A stretch of 64,000 nucleotides of DNA from JADKHR01 sp041917295 (GTDB lineage: Bacteria; Elusimicrobiota; Elusimicrobia; FEN-1173). Shown here in pieces: positions 27,919 to 35,411 of this stretch (the first letter of the stretch is position 1; each line of letters opens with the position of its first letter). The notes below the pieces were generated by a model. It ran no database searches, was not told the DNA's origin, and saw only the letters and a list, made by a program, of their open reading frames with translations. Position numbers and translations under genes: made by a program. Where the stretch lies: assembly GCA_041917295.1 (NCBI GenBank), contig JAYRXX010000075.1, positions 1 to 64,000 on the forward strand. The letters are read 5' to 3'.

Positions 27919-29015
27919 CCCCGCGATCCCTTTCTCTTTCGGCTGTCTTTCTCGGTCTCGGGATCGTCACGAATAGCACCGCCGGAGAGGGCGCGGACCC
28001 CTTGGATTTCCTTTCCGCCTCGCTGGGACCACGGAGCGTGGCCTTGGGCGGTGGAGGGGCCGCCTTGGGCGGCGACACGGCCACCGCCCTTTTAAACCCA
28101 GCGACTCTCGGCCGCCTCCCGCGGGGCGAAGCATCTTTCGCGGGTCACGACGGAATGGATTTCGCCCGAACCCAGTCTCTGGGCGTCGCCGTTCCTGTCA
28201 CGGGCCGCGGAACCTGGGCCGCCCGGTGGACCCAAGTCGACTACGGGGACATCCCCGGATACGACTCAACAGCCAACAGTCTCGGGAACGTGACCGCCCA
28301 GGATAACTGGGTCCAAGCCGCCTGGGGGGGGCGGGTCTTCTCTGAGCCATGGTGGTGGGGCGCGGCGTTCAACGCGGCGAGGGAAACGCTCGGATCTGAA
28401 TCCGCTTCGACCCTTTTCTTGGACATGGGCGTCCTTCATCAACTCCCCGCCACGCGGGTTCTCCCCAACACCCGAATCGGGCTTTCCATCCGTCGGTTGG
28501 GAACCGACATCGAATATGGGACAGAATCCTACTCCCTTCCACGGGAAATACGGCTGGCCGCGGCGTCGGAATATTTTGCGGATCGCCTCCGGGTTTCCGC
28601 GGATCTGTCCCATCCACACGACGGGAAAAATACCCTTCAAACCGGGCTCGAATACAATGCCGGGGGGGCAGCCCTGTTTCGCCTGGGATACAATTCCGCC
28701 CTAGACGACGGGCTGGGATTTTCCTACGGGCTCGGGGTCCGAGCGTGGGATATCCAATTTGATTACGCCTGCACGCCCATGCCGGATTTGGGAGATTCCC
28801 ACTGGCTGGGGTTGACCTACCGTTTCGGCAACATGGCCGAAAAATATTTTGAAAAAGGAATGGGGTTTCTCCAACAGGAAGACGACGCCAACGCAGTGAT
28901 CTGGTTCAGCCGTGCCCTGGAAGCCGACCCAACACACGCCGGCGCCTTGGTCCGGTTGAGGGAAGCCACTGGACGGCTTGAAAAACAATGGAAAGACCTT
29001 TCCCCCACCCGCTGA
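27915..29015 (+). CDS. PorV/PorQ-like outer-membrane barrel protein with C-terminal TPR
   Basis: Predicted outer-membrane beta-barrel of the PorV/PorQ (UPF0164) family; PorV works in type IX secretion in Bacteroidota, and Elusimicrobia-type genomes carry relatives. Residues 1-23 are a signal peptide. The signature LGPRSVALGGGGAALGGDTA at about 38-57, followed by LLNPATLGR, is typical. Alternating strands fill to about 305, and one TPR-like helix pair (about 308-350, DANAVIWFSRALEADPTHA) ends the protein, which is unusual for PorV. ATGA overlap with the gene before; the next gene starts 28 bases before its end. Confidence 0.75.
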   Translation: MTPRSLSLSAVFLGLGIVTNSTAGEGADPLDFLSASLGPRSVALGGGGAALGGDTATALLNPATLGRLPRGEASFAGHDGMDFARTQSLGVAVPVTGRGTWAARWTQVDYGDIPGYDSTANSLGNVTAQDNWVQAAWGGRVFSEPWWWGAAFNAARETLGSESASTLFLDMGVLHQLPATRVLPNTRIGLSIRRLGTDIEYGTESYSLPREIRLAAASEYFADRLRVSADLSHPHDGKNTLQTGLEYNAGGAALFRLGYNSALDDGLGFSYGLGVRAWDIQFDYACTPMPDLGDSHWLGLTYRFGNMAEKYFEKGMGFLQQEDDANAVIWFSRALEADPTHAGALVRLREATGRLEKQWKDLSPTR

Positions 29016-30205
29016 TCCGGGGAATGTTTCTTCTCGGCCTCTGGATCCCGCCCCTGGCCGCGGTGGGTTCCTCGGATCCCTCCCTCACATCCCTTCAGCC
29101 GGGATTGGACCTTCTCCGTGACGGGAACGAACCGGCGGCCATGGACTTCTTTGCCCAGGCCGTTGTCGCCAACCCCACCGACGCCCAAGCCCGCCGTTTT
29201 TTGGACGTCGCCGCGCGCGGGATTATTCAGTCTCCCAAAAACCCCCCATACGCCTCGCCCGCCGAAATCCAAGCCGCCCGTCGCCGCGCGCAATTGATTC
29301 TGGACGAACGCGCTCAGACTGTCCGTCTGGCCATGGAAAACATTCGGGCCTCCTACGAAACCAACGGACGTCCCACTCGCGACCAGCTTCTTCGAACCTG
29401 CCGGGGGACCGAACTCCAACTTCAGATGGCAATGGACGATTCTCCCGAAAATCGTCTGCTAAAGGAAGACCTCCAAACCGCTTGCCGATCCTTGGAAAAG
29501 GGCGACGCGCCCCCCTCAGAAGCCGAAATCCTTCACGTGTCCGGATATCTCGCCTTCTTTCAGGGGGACAAAACCGCGGCCCTGGAAAAGTGGAATTCCG
29601 CTTTGAAACGCGCGCCCGGAAACCATTCTTTAAAACGCGTCATCCATCAAACGGAGTCCTCTCTGAACCAACAAAATCGGCGGATTCAAATTTTTGAGAA
29701 ATTGGCGTTGGGGGAAAAGAAACTGGCCGCCTTCGATGAGGAAGGCGCCCGGTTGGTTTACCAGGAGGTTCTGGACTTAGACCCCGCGAACTTCACCGCT
29801 CACGAACAAATCGCGTTACTGAAACGCAAAGAAGCCCGACGCGCCGCGATTGGTCAACACCGACGTTCCGCCCTTGGTTTCGAGAAAAAAGGAGACACCG
29901 GCAAAGCCGCCCGGGAATGGGTGGCGGTCTTGGAACTGGACCCGGTGAACGCGGAGGCCATCCATCGTTTGGCGGATTACCGTGCCCAACTCATGGCCCT
30001 GTCCACCCGACCAACCAATGGGAAGGGCTCCCCCGGGTCCAAAGATCCTCGCCGGGCGGAAGAACGGTACGCGCTTGGGATCATCCTCTATTCTGAGGGA
30101 AATCTGCCCGGGGCCCGCCGGGCATTTGAAGAATGTCTGGCCCTCCATCCAGGTCATGAACAGGCGCGCCGGGCCGTTGAGCGATTGCGCCAGCAGACTC
30201 CATGA
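28988..30205 (+). CDS. Secreted or periplasmic TPR-repeat protein
   Basis: 405 residues with a signal peptide (about 1-26) and several tetratricopeptide repeats (near 38-70, 175-210, 235-270, 280-320 and 355-400, for example AALEKWNSALKRAPGNHSL and ARRAFEECLALHPGHEQA). Such proteins are scaffolds for complexes; a role with the PorV-like barrel is inferred only from the operon. The ATG at 28988 overlaps the previous gene by 28 bases; an alternative ATG at 29024, eight bases after that gene's stop, would still leave a signal peptide. Its own stop overlaps the histidine-kinase ATG. Confidence 0.75.
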   Translation: MERPFPHPLIRGMFLLGLWIPPLAAVGSSDPSLTSLQPGLDLLRDGNEPAAMDFFAQAVVANPTDAQARRFLDVAARGIIQSPKNPPYASPAEIQAARRRAQLILDERAQTVRLAMENIRASYETNGRPTRDQLLRTCRGTELQLQMAMDDSPENRLLKEDLQTACRSLEKGDAPPSEAEILHVSGYLAFFQGDKTAALEKWNSALKRAPGNHSLKRVIHQTESSLNQQNRRIQIFEKLALGEKKLAAFDEEGARLVYQEVLDLDPANFTAHEQIALLKRKEARRAAIGQHRRSALGFEKKGDTGKAAREWVAVLELDPVNAEAIHRLADYRAQLMALSTRPTNGKGSPGSKDPRRAEERYALGIILYSEGNLPGARRAFEECLALHPGHEQARRAVERLRQQTP

Positions 30206-31605
30206 GACTCAGGACGCGTTTCACCCTCGCCATCGGAGGAATGGTGAGCGTCCTTTTTCTCCTCTACACGACGGCCTTTCTAATCCTGGAGCACCGTCAC
30301 CTTTCTTATGAAACGGAAAAAAATCACCGATTAAACACCAACCACTTGGCGCTGGCCTGCAACAACGCCCTCCTCACCAAAGATGAATTGGGATTGGTGG
30401 ATTTTTTGAACGAACTCAAGACGTCCCCGGATTTTCTCGAGGCCTATTGTTTAAAGAGCGACGGAAATCTCCTGATTCACAGCGATTTGAAATTAAAAAA
30501 TAAAAACTTTGCCGTTGCGCCTCCTGCCGTCACGAATGAAAAAATCGTTCTCACCCGGGACTCACAATTGGTGTCGGCGTATGCCGCTCCCATTTTTCGC
30601 TTCAACCGATCGGTGGGCACAGCCTGGGTTTTCTACAAGGAGGAGGCCGTCCAACAACGACGTCGGATCCTCCTCCGCCAAACCGCCCACCGATTGGCTT
30701 GGCTCACGATGGGGGTTTTTGGGGTAGCCCTCGTTCTGTCTGCTTCCTTAGCCAAGGCGTTCACGCGGCCCATAAGCGAGGTTGTAGCCGGCACCCGACG
30801 GCTGGGTCGGGGTGAGTTGGACACGCGGGTGTGGGAAATGGGGCCAGGAGAGCTTGGGGATTTGGGCCGAGAATTCAACACCATGGCTCAAAAACTCAAA
30901 GATCTGGAGACAATGAAAGACCACTTCATTCAAACAGTCTCCCACGACCTGCGAAATCCTTTGAGCGCCATCGCCACCTCGGCCAACGTTCTCTTGTCGG
31001 ACCAACTCCCAGCAACGTCCCTCCCTTTAGTGGAGGTCATCGAATCCAGCGCGGTTCGACTGCGCACCATGGTCAACAACATCTTGGATGTCGCCAAAAT
31101 GCGCGAAGGGCGCTTAACTTTTGAGCGAACCGTTTTTCCCGTGAACCAAATCTTGAAAGAACTGACCCGCCTCTACCTTCCCATGGCGAAAGAATCGGAC
31201 AAAATTCTCCACTTAAATTTACCGGAAGACCTTCCTCCTTTGGACGCGGACGAGGAAAAAGTTTTACGTATTTTCCTAAACCTTCTCACCAACGCTTTCA
31301 AGTTTACCCGAGAAGGCGACACAATCACCATCGCGGCGTCCCCCGAGGGAGAGCGCCGGTTGGAGTTCCGGATCTCGGACACGGGTTTGGGTATTGATCC
31401 CGATCGCCAAGCAAATATCTTCCAGCCGTTTCGGTCCGTGGAAGGCGCCGCGAGCGGGGATCGTCATCGACAGGGGACGGGATTGGGCCTCTCCATCGTT
31501 AAAACACTGGTGGAAGGCCACGGCGGCCGAATCCAACTCCAATCCATCCCGGGAAATGGCACGACGGTGGTCTTTACCCTCCCCTGCCAGGCGCCCCCGC
31601 GATGA
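30202..31605 (+). CDS. Sensor histidine kinase
   Basis: Membrane-bound two-component kinase of 467 residues. Membrane segments near 8-30 and 162-185 flank an extracytoplasmic sensor domain of about 130 residues. HAMP follows (about 185-238), then HisKA with the phospho-accepting His248 in QTVSHDLRNPL, and HATPase_c with N box LLTNAFKF, G1 SDTGLGID and G2 GTGLGLSIVKTL. ATGA overlaps join it to the TPR gene and to the response regulator, so the pair probably senses something linked to the surface proteins of this operon. Confidence 0.93.
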   Translation: MRLRTRFTLAIGGMVSVLFLLYTTAFLILEHRHLSYETEKNHRLNTNHLALACNNALLTKDELGLVDFLNELKTSPDFLEAYCLKSDGNLLIHSDLKLKNKNFAVAPPAVTNEKIVLTRDSQLVSAYAAPIFRFNRSVGTAWVFYKEEAVQQRRRILLRQTAHRLAWLTMGVFGVALVLSASLAKAFTRPISEVVAGTRRLGRGELDTRVWEMGPGELGDLGREFNTMAQKLKDLETMKDHFIQTVSHDLRNPLSAIATSANVLLSDQLPATSLPLVEVIESSAVRLRTMVNNILDVAKMREGRLTFERTVFPVNQILKELTRLYLPMAKESDKILHLNLPEDLPPLDADEEKVLRIFLNLLTNAFKFTREGDTITIAASPEGERRLEFRISDTGLGIDPDRQANIFQPFRSVEGAASGDRHRQGTGLGLSIVKTLVEGHGGRIQLQSIPGNGTTVVFTLPCQAPPR

Positions 31606-32285
31606 ATAAACGTCTCTTGCTGGTGGAAGACGATCCTGGAATGCGCCGCCTGACCAAGGTCCTGTTGGAGCGGGTCGGCTATCGCGTCAAAGAAGCGGGG
31701 ACCGCAGAAGAAGGGTTGGCGCTCATCCAAAAAGACAAACCGGACCTTTTAATATCGGACGTTCAATTGCCAGGAATATCCGGCGTCAAACTGTTGGAGA
31801 TCCTCCGAGGAGAACCGGCCACAGCCGGCCTCCCAGTGATCCTCTTAACGGTGTTGGGAAAAAGTTTCGACAAAGTGCGGGGCTTTCAAACCGGGGCCGA
31901 CGATTACGTCACCAAACCCTACGATCCCAAGGAATTTCTTGCCCGGGTGGAAGCCCTTCTGCGACGAGCGGGGACCGGGACCGCGCCTTCATCGATTTTG
32001 GAGTTGGAGGGGATCCGGATGGACCTTTCCAGCCGAGAGGTCCTTGTGGACCGAAAACCTATTTTCCTCCGGCGGAAAGAATTTGAACTTTTGGCGTTGT
32101 TCCTCAAACAACCCGGAAAACTCTTGACCCGGGAACACATCACCACGGTCCTGTGGAACGACGAAACCATTGTCACCGGCAACACCCTTTCCGTCCACAT
32201 CAAAACCCTTCGCACCCAACTCGGCCCCCGCGGGAATCAGCTCCACACCCTCGTTGGCGAAGGATACCGTTTCGACCGTCGATAA
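31602..32285 (+). CDS. OmpR/PhoB-family response regulator
   Basis: DNA-binding partner of the adjacent kinase; 227 residues. The receiver domain (about 1-120) has the acidic pair EDD, the phospho-acceptor Asp53 in LLISDVQLPG and the conserved Lys in YVTKPYDPKEF. The winged-helix output domain (about 130-226) shows the PhoB-type ending (SVHIKTLRTQLGP ... LVGEGYRFD). The start overlaps the kinase stop (ATGA). Targets are unknown; the operon promoter at 26429-26457 is an obvious candidate. Confidence 0.94.
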   Translation: MNKRLLLVEDDPGMRRLTKVLLERVGYRVKEAGTAEEGLALIQKDKPDLLISDVQLPGISGVKLLEILRGEPATAGLPVILLTVLGKSFDKVRGFQTGADDYVTKPYDPKEFLARVEALLRRAGTGTAPSSILELEGIRMDLSSREVLVDRKPIFLRRKEFELLALFLKQPGKLLTREHITTVLWNDETIVTGNTLSVHIKTLRTQLGPRGNQLHTLVGEGYRFDRR

Positions 32286-32345
32286 TGTGTGGAACAGAAT
32301 TTCCCAGCCCTTGTCGACGAAATAGACCGGTGGACTGAACTTTTT

Positions 32346-32498
32346 GGGCTAACTGCAATGCGGTTCAAATAAGGATTGTCTCCCCGGCGAAGGCCGGGAC
32401 CCAGTCTGTAAAGTTTTTTCTTATCAACATGTTTTAATTACTAGATGCCGGCCTTCGCCGGCATGACGGGCTTATTTGAACCGCATTGGGGCTAACTG
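32346..32498. mobile_element. 133-bp MITE with 18-bp inverted ends and 10-bp target duplication
   Basis: Perfect 18-bp terminal inverted repeats (32356-32373 and 32471-32488, CAATGCGGTTCAAATAAG) enclose 97 bases with two internal hairpins (CCCGGC-GAAG-GCCGGG and TGCCGGC-CTTC-GCCGGCA). The element is flanked by an exact direct repeat GGGCTAACTG (32346-32355 and 32489-32498), a clean 10-bp target-site duplication. It has no coding capacity, so it is a non-autonomous element moved by a transposase elsewhere. Confidence 0.88.
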
Positions 32499-32548
32499 CA
32501 CAGTCTCAGAACCATCGACGGATGTCAGTGGAATCGAAGGAATTCGGT

Positions 32549-32679
32549 TTATCGGACCACGGAGATTTTGAGGCGGGAATGGGTCACGGCGCCGCTTTGG
32601 TGGGATTCGACCACCCCAAAATAGGTGCCGCTGGCGATGGGGCCGGTCCAGGCGTATTCGTACGGCGTGCCGGAACCGG
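32549..32679 (-). repeat. 131-bp repeat, intact copy
   Basis: Encodes the C-terminal end of the sorting domain of this gene. The second copy at 24741-24871 differs at one base only and is fused to an IS21 remnant, showing a recent copying event over about 8 kb. Confidence 0.85.
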
Positions 32680-33244
32680 CGGACGGAACAGGACGAAGCT
32701 CCCCGGTTTCCACCAGTTGACCGGACACATCGTAGATTTTTACTGTGGCTCGGTCCGTATCCGCCAGTTGGGCTCGGATCACCGGCGCCGTTCCCCCCAC
32801 CGCGGGGTTGGGATACGAATACACCTGCCCCGCGGCGGGGCCCGGCCCCTGGAGGTCTCCCGAAACCGTCGGGGTGGACAAAGCGGACTCGTTTCCCGCC
32901 CCATCCACCCCAGTAATCTGATATCTCTTGTTTCCATCTGGAACATCTTTGTCAATAAAGGGCGCCCGTTCTACCTCGGCAATCAACAGGCCGTCGCGAT
33001 AGACGCGGTACCCGACAACCCCCGTAACAGCGTCGATGGACTCATCCCAGTCCAGAATCGCGTTGTGCCCGACCATGCGGACTTCCAATCCCCGGGGAAC
33101 CGTCGGCGCCTCAAGATCGACAATGGGCTGAATCTCCAGCTTAGAAGGGAAAGATTCCAGCCCGTAACAAACAAGGGAAGCGGGCCAAACAATCATAAAA
33201 GCTATGATTTTCTTGAAATTTGACATAGAGCCCGCGTTTTTCAT
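32549..33244 (-). CDS. Secreted FnIII protein with FlgD/T9SS-type sorting domain
   Basis: Small exported protein of about 231 residues, role unknown. A signal peptide covers the first 30 or so residues. One fibronectin type III domain follows (about 45-130: PTVPRGLEVRMVGHNAILDW ... YQITGVDGAGNES), then a FlgD-like sorting domain (about 140-231: YSYPNPAVGG, ATVKIYDVSGQLV, YAWTGPIASGTYFG). The ATG at 33244 is used because GGGGGTGGGG lies upstream; GTG at 33253 and ATG at 33217 are alternatives. The last 131 bp are duplicated at 24741-24871. Confidence 0.78.
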   Translation of the reverse strand: MKNAGSMSNFKKIIAFMIVWPASLVCYGLESFPSKLEIQPIVDLEAPTVPRGLEVRMVGHNAILDWDESIDAVTGVVGYRVYRDGLLIAEVERAPFIDKDVPDGNKRYQITGVDGAGNESALSTPTVSGDLQGPGPAAGQVYSYPNPAVGGTAPVIRAQLADTDRATVKIYDVSGQLVETGELRPVPSAGSGTPYEYAWTGPIASGTYFGVVESHQSGAVTHSRLKISVVR

Positions 33245-33315
33245 TGTCCCCACCCCCGTTTATTCCCTTCACCCAGATCTGTTGCGACAACTATGCCAAA
33301 AATGGCGCTTTTACC

Positions 33316-33416
33316 TTGACAGTGTGGGTGCATTTGGTAATATTCATCCCGTGTGACCTACAATAGGCGATAGACGGCGTCGTCTCGCTCGATAAAAGAG
33401 CGAGGCGTTTTTTTTT
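33316..33416 (+). promoter_or_regulatory. Promoter and attenuator-like leader of the APC permease gene
   Basis: TTGACA at 33316-33321 and TAATAT at 33338-33343 (16-base spacer) form a strong sigma-70 promoter, start near 33350. The short leader can form AGACG-GCGT-CGTCT (33372-33385), whose 3' arm overlaps the 5' arm of the terminator hairpin at 33381-33416. The two structures exclude each other, the layout of a transcription attenuator. The leader is too short for known c-di-AMP riboswitches. Confidence 0.6.
33381..33416 (+). terminator. Intrinsic terminator in the leader of the APC permease gene
   Basis: Stem CGTCTCGCTC/GAGCGAGGCG (10 bp with one T-G pair), loop GATAAAA, then nine T residues. 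It ends 13 bases before the ATG at 33430 and no plus-strand gene ends nearby, so it must act on the leader transcript itself. Confidence 0.8.
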
Positions 33417-33429
33417 GGGGAGTTACTGC

Positions 33430-35394
33430 ATGTTGAAAAAAGTTATGAATTGGGTCTATGGCCCACCGAAAAATCCACTGAATCCCCATGTTTTCCACAA
33501 CGTCTCTTTAATCGCTTTTTTTGCATGGGTGGGGCTGGGGGCGGACGGGCTCAGCTCGTCCTGTTACGGCCCGGAAGAAGCGTTTCGCGCCCTGGGACAA
33601 TATACCCATCTCGCCATTCCCCTGGCCCTGGCGGTGGCCGCCACGGTTTTCATTCTTTCGGCCAGTTATTCCCAGATCATCGACGCGTTCCCCTCCGGCG
33701 GCGGAGGATACCTGGTGGCCACAAAACTCATCGGCCCCATTCCGGGGTTGGTTTCCGGGTCGGCTTTGTTGGTGGACTACATTTTAACCGTGGCCATCTC
33801 CATCGCATCGGGCGCGGACGCCATTTTCAGCTTCCTCCCGGCCGGGGCTTTGCCTTACAAATTCGTCGTCTCGCTCCTGTGTTTGGGTCTACTTATGGGG
33901 TTAAACCTGCGGGGAGTGAAAGAATCCATCCTTGTGTTAACCCCCATTTTTATCGTCTTTTTGGTGACCCACATGATCGTGATCGGGTCCGGTATTTTTT
34001 CCCACGGCAACGAATTGCCCACCCTGGTGGCCGATACCTGGACCGAAACCCGCGAAGGGATCGGCTCCATCGGATTGTTGGCCATGGGAGGAATTTTCTT
34101 GCGGGCCTTCTGCCTGGGGGGCGGGACCTTTACCGGCATTGAGGCCGTGTCCAACGGATTGCAAATTTTGCGGGAACCCCGGGCCGCCACGGGCAAACGT
34201 ACCATGAAATACATGGCCATTTCCCTCGCCCTCACGGCGGGAGGAATTTTAGTGGCTTATGTGTTGAACAATATCCAGCATGTGGAAGGCAGAACCATGA
34301 ACGCGGTTTTAATTCAGACCATCGCGGAAAATTGGCCCGGCGGTAAAATCTTTCTGCTCATCACCCTCCTTTCCGAAGGGGCTCTGCTGTTCGTGGCCGC
34401 CCAGGCGGGCTTTCTGGCCGGACCGCGCACTATGTCCAACATGGCCGTGGACAACTGGTTGCCCCGCCGCCTCACCAACTTGTCGGACCGGCTGGTCATT
34501 AAGGACGGCGTTATCTTTATCGGTCTTTCGGCCCTGGCCATGCTTCTTTACACGAAAGGGTCCGTTCGCATCCTGGTGGTGATGTATTCGATCAACGTGT
34601 TCCTCACTTTTTCGTTATCCCAATACGGCATGGTCCGCCATTGGCTCAAAAACCGCGAACCCGGCTGGAAAAAGAAATTCTCCATCAGCTTGCTCAGTTT
34701 GGGCCTGACCGCCGGCGTGTTGGTGGTCACATCCATCATCAAATTCCAAGAGGGCGGGTGGGTGACTTTGGTCATCACGGGGGCCCTGATTACCTTTTGT
34801 CTGTGGGTCCACGCCCACTACCGGGACACCGCCAAAGCCCTCCGCCATTTGGACGACATTTTGACCCACCTCCCCCTGCCGGAAGAAGCCCCTGAAACCA
34901 AAAAACAAACCTCCAAACCCACGGCGGTGCTTTTGGTCAATAGCTATAATGGGATGGGCATTCACTCTTTGTTGTCGATTCACCGACTGTTCCCGGGCCA
35001 CTTCAAAAACTTCGTGTTCGTGTCCGTGGGTGTGATCGACTCGGACCGGTTCAAGGGCAAAGCGGAAATCGACAACTTGCAAAATTCCGTTCAAGCGGAC
35101 TTGGATAAATACGTACAATTGTCCCAACGAATGGGGCTTTACGCCGAGTCGAAGCTGATTTTGGAAACCGACGTGATTGAAGGTCTCGAACGCGTCTGCG
35201 AACAGGTGGCCCAGGAATGGCCCAAACGGGTTTTCTTCATGGGCCAGTTGGCTTTTGAGGGCGAAACGTTTTGGACTCGGTTTTTGCACAACCGCACGTC
35301 GTTTGTCTTGCAACGCCGGTTGTTGTTTAACGGCCAGCAGGCGGTGATCTTGCCGATCCGTGTTCGGCTCAAACCCATTTCGTTACCGAAATAA
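33430..35394 (+). CDS. APC-superfamily permease with C-terminal cytoplasmic domain
   Basis: Inner-membrane transporter of 654 residues. About 12 membrane segments fill residues 20-460, with the APC-type GLGADGLSSSCYGPEEAFRA near 39-58 and PSGGGGYLVATKLIG. A soluble C-terminal domain of roughly 170 residues follows (about 480-650). The combination resembles KimA-like K+ importers and related 'amino acid permeases'; substrate cannot be decided from the sequence. The ATG at 33430 is preceded by GGGGAG at a seven-base spacing. An attenuator-like leader lies directly upstream, and the NhaD-type antiporter gene follows after 17 bases, which favours an ion-homeostasis role. Confidence 0.82.
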   Translation: MLKKVMNWVYGPPKNPLNPHVFHNVSLIAFFAWVGLGADGLSSSCYGPEEAFRALGQYTHLAIPLALAVAATVFILSASYSQIIDAFPSGGGGYLVATKLIGPIPGLVSGSALLVDYILTVAISIASGADAIFSFLPAGALPYKFVVSLLCLGLLMGLNLRGVKESILVLTPIFIVFLVTHMIVIGSGIFSHGNELPTLVADTWTETREGIGSIGLLAMGGIFLRAFCLGGGTFTGIEAVSNGLQILREPRAATGKRTMKYMAISLALTAGGILVAYVLNNIQHVEGRTMNAVLIQTIAENWPGGKIFLLITLLSEGALLFVAAQAGFLAGPRTMSNMAVDNWLPRRLTNLSDRLVIKDGVIFIGLSALAMLLYTKGSVRILVVMYSINVFLTFSLSQYGMVRHWLKNREPGWKKKFSISLLSLGLTAGVLVVTSIIKFQEGGWVTLVITGALITFCLWVHAHYRDTAKALRHLDDILTHLPLPEEAPETKKQTSKPTAVLLVNSYNGMGIHSLLSIHRLFPGHFKNFVFVSVGVIDSDRFKGKAEIDNLQNSVQADLDKYVQLSQRMGLYAESKLILETDVIEGLERVCEQVAQEWPKRVFFMGQLAFEGETFWTRFLHNRTSFVLQRRLLFNGQQAVILPIRVRLKPISLPK

Positions 35395-35411
35395 CTTTAT
35401 TGGAGGCCCGC

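Noticed and set aside
33344..33416. A c-di-AMP (ydaO-type) riboswitch before the APC permease
   Set aside because: Only about 30 bases separate the start site and the terminator, far too short for that riboswitch class.
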